Of a stretch of DNA of 64,000 nt, positions 44,670-53,430 are shown in pieces. The stretch comes from Gordonia hankookensis. Its GTDB lineage: Bacteria; Actinomycetota; Actinomycetes; Mycobacteriales; Mycobacteriaceae. Below the pieces are notes generated by a model that had not been told where the DNA came from, did not search any database, and was given only the letters and a program-made list of their open reading frames with translations. Numbering within the stretch: the first letter of the stretch is position 1; each line of letters begins with the position of its first letter. The DNA is taken from the NCBI RefSeq assembly GCF_014673215.1, contig NZ_JACWMS010000002.1, positions 1,488,001-1,552,000 on the forward strand, in the 5' to 3' direction. Both the position numbers and the translations under genes were made by a program.

Positions 44670-46061
44670 GTGAGGACCCACCGGTCGGCGCTGGTCGCCG
44701 TCGGATTCGTGCTCGTCGGACTCCTCGCGATCTGGCTGCAGGATGTGGTGGTGCCCCTCAACACCCCGTTCTGGGGACTGTTCGACAACCAGCTCGATCT
44801 CCAGGTCTACCTCGACGGTGCCCGGACAGTACTGACCGGCGGACACCTCTACGACGCCAAGTTCCTCGGGCAGATGGATTACACGTACACGCCCATCTCG
44901 ATCTTCCTGTTCGCCCCGTTCACCTGGGTGTCATTCGAGGCGGCGCGGATCATCTGGACCGCGGGGATCTTTGTCGCGCTCTATCTGATCGTCATGCTGA
45001 GCTTCAAAAGCCTTGGGCGTCAGGCGACATGGCCGCTGCGCTGTATCGGGTTGTCGCTGGTGGCGGTGGTCTTGCTGCTGGAACCCGTCCGCACGACGAT
45101 CTGGTACGGGCAGATCAACGTCTTCCTGCTGCTGATCATCGTCGCCGACCTGGCTCGCCCGGAGCGCAGTCGCCTCTACGGTGTCGGCACGGGTATCGCC
45201 GCCGGGATCAAGCTGACACCCCTGATCTTCGTCTTCTATCTGGCACTGCTGCGTCAATGGCGCGCAGTTGCCGGTGTGGTCGCCGGATTCGTCGGCACAG
45301 CCGTTGTCGGCTTCGTGGCGTTGCCGCGGGAATCGTGGTCGTACTGGACGGGCAAACTGTTCGATTCCGATCGCGTGGGCGCACCTCAGACGCCGGGCAA
45401 CCAGTCGGTCCGTGGCCTGCTCGCGAATCTCCTGCACAGCGACGACCCGAACGGTTTCCTCTGGCTGGCCTTCGTCGTCGCCGCGCTGGCTCTCGGGATG
45501 TACGCGGCCGTGCTGGCGCACCGGCATGGGCAGGAACTGCTCGCGATCACCATCGTCGGGATGAGCGGTTGCGCGATCTCACCCATGTCCTGGGGACATC
45601 ATTGGGTGTGGTTCGTCCCGCTGGTGGTGATCGGTTTCCACATGCTGATGACGCCGGGCCGTCGCCCCGGGACCTACGTCCTGATCGCGGCGGGGCTCAT
45701 CGGCTTGATCCTGGTGGCGTTCTCCTGGCGGAGCTACCTGGCGCATCCGATCTGGTTCGTGAACCGGACGGTGCCCGACGCCTACCTGATCGGGCTGTTC
45801 TTCAAGACCGGCATCGGGTGGCTGACGTGGTTCACCTACTACCCGTACAACGCCGTGTTCCTGGTGACGGCCATCGCGACGATCGTGGTGTTCCGACGGC
45901 GCGAGAACACGGTGCCCGACACAGATCCTGCCCTCGTGGTCGCTCGCCCCGCCCCTGCAGACGTGACCGCGACAGACGACATACCCATCAGGGAGAGCCC
46001 CTCGCGGGATGTCCGTGAGGCCGACGACAGCGACATCGAACAGTGGCAACCGCGACCGTGA
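44670..46061 (+). CDS. GT87/DUF2029-type polyprenyl-phosphate mannosyltransferase-like membrane protein
   Basis: The 463-residue integral membrane protein has 10 or more hydrophobic segments and GT-C glycosyltransferase features: a conserved acidic site early in the first outside loop (NQLDLQVYLDGARTVLTGGHLYD, ~30-52), YTPISIFLFAPF, YGQINVFLLLIIVADL and PMSWGHHWVWFVPL. Relatives transfer mannose or arabinose from polyprenyl phosphate to envelope glycolipids. The acceptor is unknown. GTG 44670 is the first start after aspC (31-bp gap), and the two may be cotranscribed. The hydrophilic C-terminal ~55 residues are cytoplasmic. Confidence 0.85.
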   Translation: MRTHRSALVAVGFVLVGLLAIWLQDVVVPLNTPFWGLFDNQLDLQVYLDGARTVLTGGHLYDAKFLGQMDYTYTPISIFLFAPFTWVSFEAARIIWTAGIFVALYLIVMLSFKSLGRQATWPLRCIGLSLVAVVLLLEPVRTTIWYGQINVFLLLIIVADLARPERSRLYGVGTGIAAGIKLTPLIFVFYLALLRQWRAVAGVVAGFVGTAVVGFVALPRESWSYWTGKLFDSDRVGAPQTPGNQSVRGLLANLLHSDDPNGFLWLAFVVAALALGMYAAVLAHRHGQELLAITIVGMSGCAISPMSWGHHWVWFVPLVVIGFHMLMTPGRRPGTYVLIAAGLIGLILVAFSWRSYLAHPIWFVNRTVPDAYLIGLFFKTGIGWLTWFTYYPYNAVFLVTAIATIVVFRRRENTVPDTDPALVVARPAPADVTATDDIPIRESPSRDVREADDSDIEQWQPRP

Positions 46062-46138
46062 TGCTCGAGGCATCCCTGATCGCGACGATCGGGTGTGGAC
46101 AGCGTGGGGGAGCGGGTTCGGCTGTCGGCGATCGCCGG

Positions 46139-46144
46139 TAGTCT
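46139..46144 (+). promoter_or_regulatory. -10 box TAGTCT of leaderless dnaX
   Basis: TAGTCT ends 6 nt before the GTG at 46151. Confidence 0.5.
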
Positions 46145-46150
46145 CGTCAC

Positions 46151-48406
46151 GTGGCTCTGTATCGCACCTATCGCCCGGCTACCTTCGCCGACGTCGTGGG
46201 CCAGGAGCACGTCACCGATCCGTTGAGTCATGCGCTCGACTCGGGGCGGATCAACCACGCCTATCTCTTCTCCGGCCCCCGCGGATGCGGTAAGACGTCG
46301 TCGGCCCGCATCCTGGCCCGTTCCCTGAACTGCGTGCAGGGTCCGACGTCGACGCCGTGCGGCGTGTGTGACTCGTGCCAGGCGCTGGCGCCGGGCGGAC
46401 CCGGCAATCTCGACGTGATCGAACTCGACGCGGCCAGCCACGGCGGCGTCGACGACACCCGAGAACTGCGTGACCGTGCCTTCTACGCGCCATCGGAATC
46501 CCGGTACCGCGTCTTCATCGTGGATGAGGCGCACATGGTCACGAATGCGGGATTCAACGCGCTGCTCAAGATCGTCGAGGAGCCGCCGGAACATCTGATC
46601 TTCGTGTTCGCGACCACCGAACCGGAGAAGGTGCTCCCCACCATTCGCTCACGGACGCACCATTATCCGTTCCGCCTGCTCGCGCCGCCGGTGATGCGTG
46701 GCCTGCTCGAGAAGATCTGTGCGAACGAGAATGTGACGGTCGCGCCCGACGTCTATCCGCTGGTCATCCGGGCCGGCGGTGGCTCACCGCGTGATTCGCT
46801 GAGCATCCTCGATCAACTTCTCGCAGGGGCGGGTGACGAGGGGGTCACCTACGACCGTGCGCTCGCGCTGTTGGGTGTCACCGACATCGCACTCATCGAC
46901 GAGGCGATCGACGCACTCGCGGATGCCGACGGCTCGCGGTTGTTCGGCGCGGTGGAGAAAGTGGTCGATGCGGGCCACGATCCCCGGCGGTTCGCCGTCG
47001 ATCTCCTCGAGCGGCTGCGTGATCTCATTCTGCTGCAGGCGGTTCCGGATGCAGCCGACCGTGGCCTCGTCGAGGCCCCCGGTGATCAGTTGCAGCGCAT
47101 GCAGTCCCAGATCGAGAGCCTCGGTCCGGCCGCGCTGACGAGGTTCGCCGAGATCGTGCATGCGGCGCTCGGCGAGATGCGCGGCACCACCTCGCCCCGG
47201 CTGCTGCTGGAGGTGATGTGCGCCCGGATGCTGCTCCCGGCGGCATCGACGGAGGACGCGGCACTCCTGCACCGACTCGAACGTCTCGAGTCCGGCGTCG
47301 TGACGCCGAACGCGTCGTCGGCGCCCCGATCGGCAGCGTCCGCCCCCGGCGGCGCACAACCGCCTGCCGGGACGACCGAGTCCGAGCCGGCGCCCAAGTA
47401 CGTGCGCCCGTCTCAGCGCAAGGCTGCCGAACAACCCGCGGCCGAGGCGAGCGCGCCGGCCGAAGAGGCCGCGGCGGTTGACCAACCCGCTGAATCCCCA
47501 TCGTCGGACGCGCCATCGGTTCCCCAGCCGACCGCACCGCGTGGCGGCGGCAACCCGACGTCGCCGCAACCGCCTGCGCGGGTGCCGGCCGAACGTGAAC
47601 CCGAGCCGGTGGCACCGAAGGAATCGGTGCCCGCGCAGCCGGATTCGCCGCCCGTTGCCCCGACGCCGACAGCTCCGCAACCACCGGTTCCCGATCTGTC
47701 GTCGACGTCGGTCACCGACGACGACATCCCGCTCCCCGACGAGCCGACCGGCGATCCGGCCGACGACGCCGCCCCGCCCTACGACGACGGCGTGGCCAGT
47801 GCTGCCGCCGACGACTCGGATCCCGAAGAGTCGCAAGCGGCTCCGGGACTCGCCGTCGCCGACGTCGAGGCACGATGGCCGGAGATCCGCGAAGCGGCCC
47901 GCGGTATCACCCCGGTCCTGGAGGTCATGCTCTCCGGTGCGTCCATTCAGGGTGTCGACGGGCAGACCATCGTGTTCGGCCACACCACCGAGATGCTCGT
48001 CGGCCGGTTGAGCAACGAACACGCGGGCAATCTCCGCGCCGCGGTCCAGCGGGTGTTCGGTCCGGGAATGGACGCTCGATGCGTCCACGCGTCCGGGCCG
48101 ACCGTCCAGGCACAGCCTCCGCGGGGCGCCGGCGACCGCGAGCCGTCCCGGCCTGCACCGAAACGGCCCGCCTACTCGCGGCCGAGTCGAGGCCGTGACC
48201 AGTCGCAGTCCGCCACTCCGCCACCGGAACACGCTCCCGAACCCGAGGAGCCCGAGCCGCCACGGCCGGACGAGGAGATCACCGACGCGGAGCGCGACGA
48301 GATGGTCGCCGACGCGCACTCGGGGCCGCCGGAGCGTCGCCTCGATCCCGATCAGGTCGCGCTGGAGTTGCTCAAGTCGGAGCTGGGAGCCCGCCCCCTC
48401 GAGTGA
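46151..48406 (+). CDS. dnaX: DNA polymerase III subunits gamma/tau
   Basis: The 751-residue clamp-loader ATPase has Walker A GPRGCGKTSS (42-51), a four-Cys zinc module (Cys61, Cys70, Cys73, Cys76), Walker B VFIVDEAHM (~122-130), sensor 1 FVFATTEPEKV and an arginine-finger region TIRSRTHHYPFRLL. A collar domain follows to ~380, then a long Pro/Ala/Glu-rich linker (385-555) and a C-terminal domain (VEARWPEIREAARGITPVLEVMLSGASIQGVDG) that resembles actinobacterial tau tails. It has a GTG start with TAGTCT 6 nt upstream. No A-rich slippery site for a gamma frameshift is visible. Confidence 0.95.
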   Translation: MALYRTYRPATFADVVGQEHVTDPLSHALDSGRINHAYLFSGPRGCGKTSSARILARSLNCVQGPTSTPCGVCDSCQALAPGGPGNLDVIELDAASHGGVDDTRELRDRAFYAPSESRYRVFIVDEAHMVTNAGFNALLKIVEEPPEHLIFVFATTEPEKVLPTIRSRTHHYPFRLLAPPVMRGLLEKICANENVTVAPDVYPLVIRAGGGSPRDSLSILDQLLAGAGDEGVTYDRALALLGVTDIALIDEAIDALADADGSRLFGAVEKVVDAGHDPRRFAVDLLERLRDLILLQAVPDAADRGLVEAPGDQLQRMQSQIESLGPAALTRFAEIVHAALGEMRGTTSPRLLLEVMCARMLLPAASTEDAALLHRLERLESGVVTPNASSAPRSAASAPGGAQPPAGTTESEPAPKYVRPSQRKAAEQPAAEASAPAEEAAAVDQPAESPSSDAPSVPQPTAPRGGGNPTSPQPPARVPAEREPEPVAPKESVPAQPDSPPVAPTPTAPQPPVPDLSSTSVTDDDIPLPDEPTGDPADDAAPPYDDGVASAAADDSDPEESQAAPGLAVADVEARWPEIREAARGITPVLEVMLSGASIQGVDGQTIVFGHTTEMLVGRLSNEHAGNLRAAVQRVFGPGMDARCVHASGPTVQAQPPRGAGDREPSRPAPKRPAYSRPSRGRDQSQSATPPPEHAPEPEEPEPPRPDEEITDAERDEMVADAHSGPPERRLDPDQVALELLKSELGARPLE

Positions 48407-48468
48407 ACGTTGTCCGTTGCTCTCAGCGGGGGCGGGGCTGCACTCTGGGTGGGAAGCCGGTCAGGGAC

Positions 48469-49797
48469 TCAGGCGTTCCACCAGGGGCGCAACGGCAGGT
48501 CGTTCCCGCCCTTGTCGTCCAGCTTGGTCGCGAGCACGTGATGGAGCTGGATGATGTCGCGCTCGAAGCCGATCCGGCAGCCGGCCATGTAGAGGCCCCA
48601 GAGGCGGGCGGTTCCCTCGCCGACCTCGTCGACGGCCTCGTCCCAGTGCTCGAGCAGGTTCTTGTTCCAGTCGCGCAGGGTCATCGCGTAGTGGTCGCGG
48701 AAGTTCTCCTCGTGCACGACCTCCATGCCGCCGATGTCCTGCAGCTTGGAGATGATCTTGCCGGACCCGGTGAGCTCCCCGTCGGGGAACACATAACGGT
48801 CGATGAACGAGCCCGCCCGCCCGTTCTTGAGGTTGTCCGGTCGAGTGATGCAGTGGTTCAACAGCATTCCACCGACCCGTAGCCGGTCCCGGATGAACTT
48901 GAAATACGCGGGGTAGTTGGCGACCCCGATGTGCTCGGTCAGTCCGATGGACGACACCGCGTCGAAGCCGGTCTCGGTGACGTCGCGGTAGTCGCTGTGC
49001 CGTACCTCGGCCAGGTCCGACAGTCCTTCGTCGATGATGGCCTGCTGAGCCCACTGTGCCTGCTCGGCGGAGAGGGTCGCGCCGATGACCCTGACTCCCC
49101 GGTGTGCGGCGTAGCGGACCATTCCGCCCCAACCGCAACCGATGTCGAGGAGACGGTCGCCGGGCTTGAGCCGCAGCTTCTCGAAGATGAGCCGGTACTT
49201 GTTCTCCTGAGCCGCCTCGAGCGACGCCTCGAGTTCGGGGTACACCGCGCAGGTGTAGGTCATCGACGGCCCGAGTACCCACTCGTAGAAGGTGTTCGAC
49301 ACGTCGTAGTGGTGGTGGATCACCTCGGCGTCGCGAGCCTTGCTGTGCCGCAGGCCTTCGGCGAAGCGACGCCAGCGCGGCAGAGCCTCCTGCGGGGGTG
49401 GTGCGATCGGCTTGAAGTGCTCGATGCCCAGCGAGCGGGCGATGTTCGCGAGGACGAGCGGAGAGGGTCGACTGAAGTGCAGATCGGCGGCCAGGGCACG
49501 CAGTGCCCCGTACGGGTCGCCCGGGTGCGCACCGACGAGTTCGAGATCTCCGGCGATGTAGGCGCGGGCCAGTCCGAGGTCGCCGGGGGCGGTGACGAGG
49601 TAGGTGGTTCCGCGGGAGGACTTGAGGTCGAGCCCGAACTCCGCGTCCTCGGGGCCTGCCGAACTGCCGTCGTAGGCGGTGATGCGAATCGTGAGATCGC
49701 CACCCATCAACGATTCGAAGATCTGTGCCAGGGTCATCCTGCCCGTCGACGCCGCGTCGCCGCCGGCATGGAGGGGGCTGTCCTTGAATGTCGTCAT
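48469..49797 (-). CDS. bfaB: BfaB-like fatty-acid C-methyltransferase (cyclopropane synthase family)
   Basis: The 442-residue CFA-family enzyme has an N-terminal lipid/ACP-binding domain (1-140; GDLGLARAYIAGDLELVGAHPGDPY) and a catalytic domain with HHHYDVSNTFYEWVLGPSMTYTCAVYP (~160-187), SAM motif LLDIGCGWGG (216-225) and SSIGLTEHIGVANYP. Beside a FAD oxidoreductase it forms the bfaA/bfaB (Rv3719/Rv3720-like) pair that makes 10-methyl branched (tuberculostearic) chains by methylating oleoyl lipids and reducing the methylene intermediate. The start overlaps the bfaA stop (ATGA, 49794-49797). Confidence 0.9.
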   Translation of the reverse strand: MTTFKDSPLHAGGDAASTGRMTLAQIFESLMGGDLTIRITAYDGSSAGPEDAEFGLDLKSSRGTTYLVTAPGDLGLARAYIAGDLELVGAHPGDPYGALRALAADLHFSRPSPLVLANIARSLGIEHFKPIAPPPQEALPRWRRFAEGLRHSKARDAEVIHHHYDVSNTFYEWVLGPSMTYTCAVYPELEASLEAAQENKYRLIFEKLRLKPGDRLLDIGCGWGGMVRYAAHRGVRVIGATLSAEQAQWAQQAIIDEGLSDLAEVRHSDYRDVTETGFDAVSSIGLTEHIGVANYPAYFKFIRDRLRVGGMLLNHCITRPDNLKNGRAGSFIDRYVFPDGELTGSGKIISKLQDIGGMEVVHEENFRDHYAMTLRDWNKNLLEHWDEAVDEVGEGTARLWGLYMAGCRIGFERDIIQLHHVLATKLDDKGGNDLPLRPWWNA

Positions 49798-51236
49798 TGT
49801 CGTTTCACCGCTTTCGCATACAGATCCAGTAGACGGCCTCGTGGGTCGTACCGCTTCTTGAGCAGCCGATAATTCTCGCCCCCGTAGAGTTCATCGAACT
49901 CCTCGGGGGAGTAGAAGGATTCCGAATAGAGGGACTTGTGGCCGTCGAGGTCGGCCACCTTCCGTTCGATGAGCTTGTTGGTGTGCCCGGGATCGCCAGG
50001 GGTGACGGGCACCGCCGACCAGAAGCCGATGTTCACATATGTCCGGCGTGGTTCGAGTGGATACAGCGGCCAGGGCCGGACCGGATCCGAACCAATGACG
50101 GCGGGCTCCCGGAGTCGCAACGGGCACAACCAGATCGGCTCGATCGGAATGTTGTCGAGGAACCACTCGACGTATGCCGTGGTGTTCTCGATCGGCACCT
50201 CGATGTCCTGGACCACCCGCTCGTTCGGCGGCTCGCCCTTGCGGGCGCTGAGCTTGTCGCCGATGTTGTACCGGTGGTCGAGAGCGATCAGCTTCCAATA
50301 GAAGCTGCTGCGCAGCAGCTTCTTCGGCCAGAACCGGCGGATCCGTGGATTCTGGGCACCAAAAGCGCGTGAGCACCAGAACCAGTCGGTGTCCCATCGC
50401 CACAGATAGTCGTGGATGGTGAGGCGATCGGTGCCGATCGAATTCGTTCCGCTCGCTCCGCTCCCGGCGACCGTGGAATCCTGGATGGACCGGTAGAAGA
50501 TGTCCATCCCGGTGTAATCGCTGACGGGTCCGGGCTCGTCGGTCTGACGTCCAAGGGTCAGATACGACTCGTCGGCGGTGAACACCACGCCGTCGAGGTA
50601 GTCCACCCGTTCGTCGCGATACGAACCGGCGGCGATGATCGCCGCCATCGCCGACTGGAGGTCCTCGATCCGGTCAAACCGGACGTGCCGCAGTGACACA
50701 TACGGCTGTACGGACTCCAGCTCGATCTTCAGGCGGACCGAATAGCCGAGCGTGCCATAGGAATTGGGAAATCCGAAGAAGATGTCGGCATGCTCGTTGG
50801 TGGGTGTGGCGGTGATGATCTCACCGTCGCCGGTCAGGACGTCGATCTCGAGCACCGACTCGTGGGGCAGACCGTTGCGAAACGACGTGCTCTCGATCCC
50901 GAGTCCGGTGACCGCACCGCCCAGCGTGATGGTCTTCAACTGCGGGACGACCTTGGGTGCCAGTCCGTAGGGCAGGGTCGCTGCGACCAGGTTCTCGTAT
51001 GTACACATGCCGGCGACATCGGCCGTCTTCGCGTCCCGATCCACCGAGATCACCCGGTCGAGGCCCGAGACGTCGAGGCCGGGATGCGGGTTCTCGGCGC
51101 GCTTGCGGAACAGGTTCGAGGTCTTCTTCGCCAACCGGACGGTCGCACCGGTCGGAATGTCGCGGTAGCTCTTCAGGAGGGTTGCGACACCCTGGTCGAA
51201 TCCCTGCGCCCCCATCTCCAACCGGTCAGAGTTCAC
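49794..51236 (-). CDS. bfaA: BfaA-like FAD-binding oxidoreductase
   Basis: The 480-residue FAD-linked oxidase has a PCMH FAD-binding domain (VISVDRDAKTADVAGMCTYENLVAATLPYGLAPKVVPQLKTITLGGAVTGLGIESTSF, ~60-120) and a C-terminal substrate domain (HDYLWRWDTDWFWCSRAFGAQ, YVNIGFWSAVPVTPGDPGHTNK). It is the predicted reductase partner of BfaB for 10-methyl fatty acids. A Gly/Ser/Ala stretch VAGSGASGTNSIGTD near residue 260 is encoded by a repeat shared with 26548-26567 and looks like an insertion. It has a GTG start with TAGGCT 6 nt upstream on the minus strand, so it is probably leaderless. Confidence 0.9.
   Translation of the reverse strand: MNSDRLEMGAQGFDQGVATLLKSYRDIPTGATVRLAKKTSNLFRKRAENPHPGLDVSGLDRVISVDRDAKTADVAGMCTYENLVAATLPYGLAPKVVPQLKTITLGGAVTGLGIESTSFRNGLPHESVLEIDVLTGDGEIITATPTNEHADIFFGFPNSYGTLGYSVRLKIELESVQPYVSLRHVRFDRIEDLQSAMAAIIAAGSYRDERVDYLDGVVFTADESYLTLGRQTDEPGPVSDYTGMDIFYRSIQDSTVAGSGASGTNSIGTDRLTIHDYLWRWDTDWFWCSRAFGAQNPRIRRFWPKKLLRSSFYWKLIALDHRYNIGDKLSARKGEPPNERVVQDIEVPIENTTAYVEWFLDNIPIEPIWLCPLRLREPAVIGSDPVRPWPLYPLEPRRTYVNIGFWSAVPVTPGDPGHTNKLIERKVADLDGHKSLYSESFYSPEEFDELYGGENYRLLKKRYDPRGRLLDLYAKAVKRQ
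50450..50469. repeat. In-frame 20-bp repeat inside bfaA
   Basis: CGCTCGCTCCGCTCCCGGCG differs at one base from 26548-26567 inside the methyltransferase gene. Both copies are on the same strand relative to their host genes and encode AGS[G/A]ASG. Confidence 0.7.
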
Positions 51237-51241
51237 TTGGA

Positions 51242-51248
51242 TAGCCTA
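51242..51248. promoter_or_regulatory. Shared palindromic -10 region, bfaA / SRPBCC divergent promoters
   Basis: TAGCCTA reads TAGCCT on the plus strand (51242-51247) and TAGGCT on the minus strand (51248-51243). The minus -10 ends 6 nt before the bfaA GTG; the plus -10 would give a ~40-nt leader containing AAGGAG. The two promoters should be mutually exclusive. Confidence 0.5.
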
Positions 51249-51294
51249 GGTCGTGAGTTTGCCCCCTGCCAATCCGTTCTAAGGAGTGCCCGCC

Positions 51295-51732
51295 GTGGGT
51301 CAGGTTTCCGCAACGCAGTCGATCGACATCGCCGCCACCCCGGATGCCGTGGTCGCCGCACTCGCCGACTACAACGAGGTGCGCCCGGCGATCCTGCCCT
51401 CGCAGTACCGCGACTATGCCGTGATCAGCGGCGGAAACGGTGAGGGAACGGTGGTGCACTGGATCCTGCAGGCCACCGAGAAACGTCAGCGTGACGTCAA
51501 GGCCACCGTCTCGGTGGTGCCGGACACCGTCACCGAGAACGACGAGAACTCGTCGATGGTGACCACCTACACAGTCGCGAAGTCCGGTTCGGGCAGCACA
51601 GTGACCACCACGACCACCTGGACCGGTGCCGGCGGGATCGGCGGGTTCTTCGAGAAGACGTTCGCGCCCAAGGGGCTCAACCGCATCCAGGCGGAGCTGC
51701 TGGGCAATCTCAAGAAGCGTCTGGAGAACTGA
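51295..51732 (+). CDS. SRPBCC (START-like) family protein, Rv3718c-like
   Basis: The 145-residue single SRPBCC domain begins QVSATQSIDIAATPDAVVAALADYNEVRPAILPSQYRDYAVI, followed by strands GEGTVVHWIL and GSTVTTTTTWTG and the long C-terminal helix GFFEKTFAPKGLNRIQAELLGNLKKRLEN that closes the hydrophobic cavity. It probably binds a lipid or polyketide-like ligand. GTG 51295 is preferred over GTG 51286 because AAGGAG (51281-51286) lies 8 nt before it. Its place beside bfaA is conserved in mycobacteria. Confidence 0.88.
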   Translation: MGQVSATQSIDIAATPDAVVAALADYNEVRPAILPSQYRDYAVISGGNGEGTVVHWILQATEKRQRDVKATVSVVPDTVTENDENSSMVTTYTVAKSGSGSTVTTTTTWTGAGGIGGFFEKTFAPKGLNRIQAELLGNLKKRLEN

Positions 51733-51797
51733 CCCGCCGACGACGTCGAGGGACCGTCACGCCGCTGCCGCCGCGTGACGGGGTCGACGCCACGCGT

Positions 51798-52673
51798 GTG
51801 GTGCTGCGGGCCGGTCCGGAGCGGACCGTCGGCGAGTGTCTGCTCGCGACACCTTCGCTGACCGGCGTCACCCTCGACGATCTGGCGGCCCGCGCGGCGC
51901 GCGGCGAGATCGTCGATGCCGACGGTCGGCCGATCGATCTCGACGTGCCCGCTCGTCTCAACACGTCGGTCTACTTGTACCGGGACGTGCCCGACGAGCC
52001 GGACATCCCGTTCGACCTGCCGATCCTGTACGCCGACGACAACATCGTCGTCGTCGACAAGCCGCATTTCCTCGCCACCATGCCGCGTGGGCGCCACGTC
52101 ACGCAGACCGCGCTCGTGCGGTTGCGCAGGGAGCTCGGGACCGATCTGGTGTCCCCCGCGCACCGTCTCGATCGGCTGACCGCAGGCGTACTCCTGTTCA
52201 CGCTGCGGCCCGAGGTGCGGGCGGCCTACCAGGCATTGTTCGCCGAACGGCTGGCGATCAAGGAGTACCGGGCGCTGGCGCCCGTCCGCGCCGATCTGGA
52301 GACCACGACCACCGTCGCCAACCGGATCGAGAAGACCGCGGGAGATCTGCGAGCGCGCGTCATCGCAGGCGAGGTCAACGCGATCAGCGACATCACCTTG
52401 GTCGAGCAGGTCGGCGCCGGTGGGGTGTACGACCTACGGCCGTTCACCGGGCGCACACATCAGCTCCGGCTGCACATGGCACAGCTCGGTGTCGGAATCG
52501 TCGGGGACCCGCTCTATCCGGACGTCCGTGCGGAGCTCGCCGCGCGACCCGATCACGGCGACTTCTCCGAACCGTTGCGATTGGTCGCGCACACGTTGCG
52601 TTTCGTCGACCCGCTGAGCGGGGAGAAGCGGCACTTCGTCTCGCGGCGGACGGTCACCGACCCGATCGTCTGA
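51798..52673 (+). CDS. RluA-family pseudouridine synthase
   Basis: At least 291 residues. Catalytic Asp is in SPAHRLDRLTAGVLLFT (motif HRLDRxTxGxxLF), with ILYADDNIVVVDKPHFLATMP before it and YDLRPFTGRTHQLRLHMAQLGVGIVGDPLYP after. It isomerises uridine in rRNA or tRNA; the site is unknown. GTG 51798 is the first canonical start, but the coding sequence continues upstream as TRRRRRGTVTPLPPRDGVDATRV, a basic N-terminus expected for this subgroup, back to CTG 51729, which overlaps the previous stop as CTGA. Translation may start at that CTG. Confidence 0.88.
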   Translation: MVLRAGPERTVGECLLATPSLTGVTLDDLAARAARGEIVDADGRPIDLDVPARLNTSVYLYRDVPDEPDIPFDLPILYADDNIVVVDKPHFLATMPRGRHVTQTALVRLRRELGTDLVSPAHRLDRLTAGVLLFTLRPEVRAAYQALFAERLAIKEYRALAPVRADLETTTTVANRIEKTAGDLRARVIAGEVNAISDITLVEQVGAGGVYDLRPFTGRTHQLRLHMAQLGVGIVGDPLYPDVRAELAARPDHGDFSEPLRLVAHTLRFVDPLSGEKRHFVSRRTVTDPIV

Positions 52674-52685
52674 CGGCGTTGTGGC

Positions 52686-52691
52686 TACCCT
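52686..52691 (+). promoter_or_regulatory. -10 box TACCCT of a leaderless gene
   Basis: TACCCT ends 6 nt before the ATG at 52698. Confidence 0.5.
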
Positions 52692-52697
52692 GAGCCC

Positions 52698-53027
52698 ATG
52701 GCCATTCAGGCGACATACGAGCGGCACACCGATCTGGGGTGCGAGGCCATCGTCTTCATCGACGACGAGTCCATGGCATGTTTCCAGATCCAGCGTGACC
52801 TGGTGGGCGGGCCGAGGTCTGACGAATACTGCGTGACCACGGGCGCCAGTGCTCCGATCTACGGTGCGATCACCGAGTGGCGGAGGATCGACGACCGGTT
52901 CGAATTCGCTCTGACCAGGCGAGCAGGCCGACTGTTCGGCGACGATGTGATCTCGTTCATCGTCACCCCCGGCCGCGGCGTCACCGTCGAGGAGCTCGCC
53001 GAGCATGTCGATCGGCTCCTGCGCTGA
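52698..53027 (+). CDS. Small protein resembling Imm10-type immunity proteins
   Basis: The 109-residue soluble protein contains [13 protein letters not shown]...DEYCVTT...[10 protein letters not shown], then [25 protein letters not shown] and a C-terminal helix [14 protein letters not shown]. The FQxQRxL, YCV and YGxI spacing recalls Imm10 immunity proteins, recognised from memory and not searched. No toxin gene is adjacent; it sits between an RluA gene and ybaB-recR, so it may be an orphan or domesticated immunity gene. The start is supported by a leaderless -10. Confidence 0.6.
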   Translation: MAIQATYERHTDLGCEAIVFIDDESMACFQIQRDLVGGPRSDEYCVTTGASAPIYGAITEWRRIDDRFEFALTRRAGRLFGDDVISFIVTPGRGVTVEELAEHVDRLLR

Positions 53028-53036
53028 CCCGGCGAT

Positions 53037-53042
53037 TACTCT
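53037..53042 (+). promoter_or_regulatory. -10 box TACTCT of the leaderless ybaB-recR unit
   Basis: TACTCT ends 7 nt before the GTG at 53050. Confidence 0.5.
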
Positions 53043-53049
53043 GGAGCCC

Positions 53050-53424
53050 GTGACTCAACCATTCGACCCCAGCGCACTCTTCGGCGGCGGCGACAACGCC
53101 GGCGGCGACAACCCGATGGCCGGGCTGCTCGCGCAAGCGCAGCAGATGCAGGAGCAGCTGCTGGCCGCACAGAACGAGATCGCGGCCGCCGAGGTCACCG
53201 GATCCGCCGGAAACGGCCTGGTGATGGTGACGGGTAGCGGCACCGGTGAGGTCACCGGGGTGGCCATCGATCCCAAGGTCGTCGATCCCGAGGACGTGGA
53301 GACCCTCCAGGACCTCGTCCTCGGTGCGCTTGCCGACCTCGCGTCCAAGCGCGAGGCGCTGACGCAGGAGAAGATGGGACCACTCGCCGGCGGGCTCGGC
53401 GGCGGTCTGCCCGGTCTCGGCTAG
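53050..53424 (+). CDS. YbaB/EbfC family nucleoid-associated protein
   Basis: The 124-residue protein has a Gly/Asn-rich N-terminus ([19 protein letters not shown]) and then the YbaB core: [72 protein letters not shown]. It forms dimers that bind DNA. It has a GTG start with TACTCT 7 nt upstream. recR begins 6 nt after its stop, the near-universal ybaB-recR operon. Confidence 0.93.
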   Translation: MTQPFDPSALFGGGDNAGGDNPMAGLLAQAQQMQEQLLAAQNEIAAAEVTGSAGNGLVMVTGSGTGEVTGVAIDPKVVDPEDVETLQDLVLGALADLASKREALTQEKMGPLAGGLGGGLPGLG

Positions 53425-53430
53425 GCCGTC

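Noticed and set aside
46151..48406. Programmed frameshift in dnaX giving a short gamma subunit
   Set aside because: No A-rich slippery heptamer with a downstream stop in the alternative frame was found; most actinobacterial dnaX genes make only the long form.
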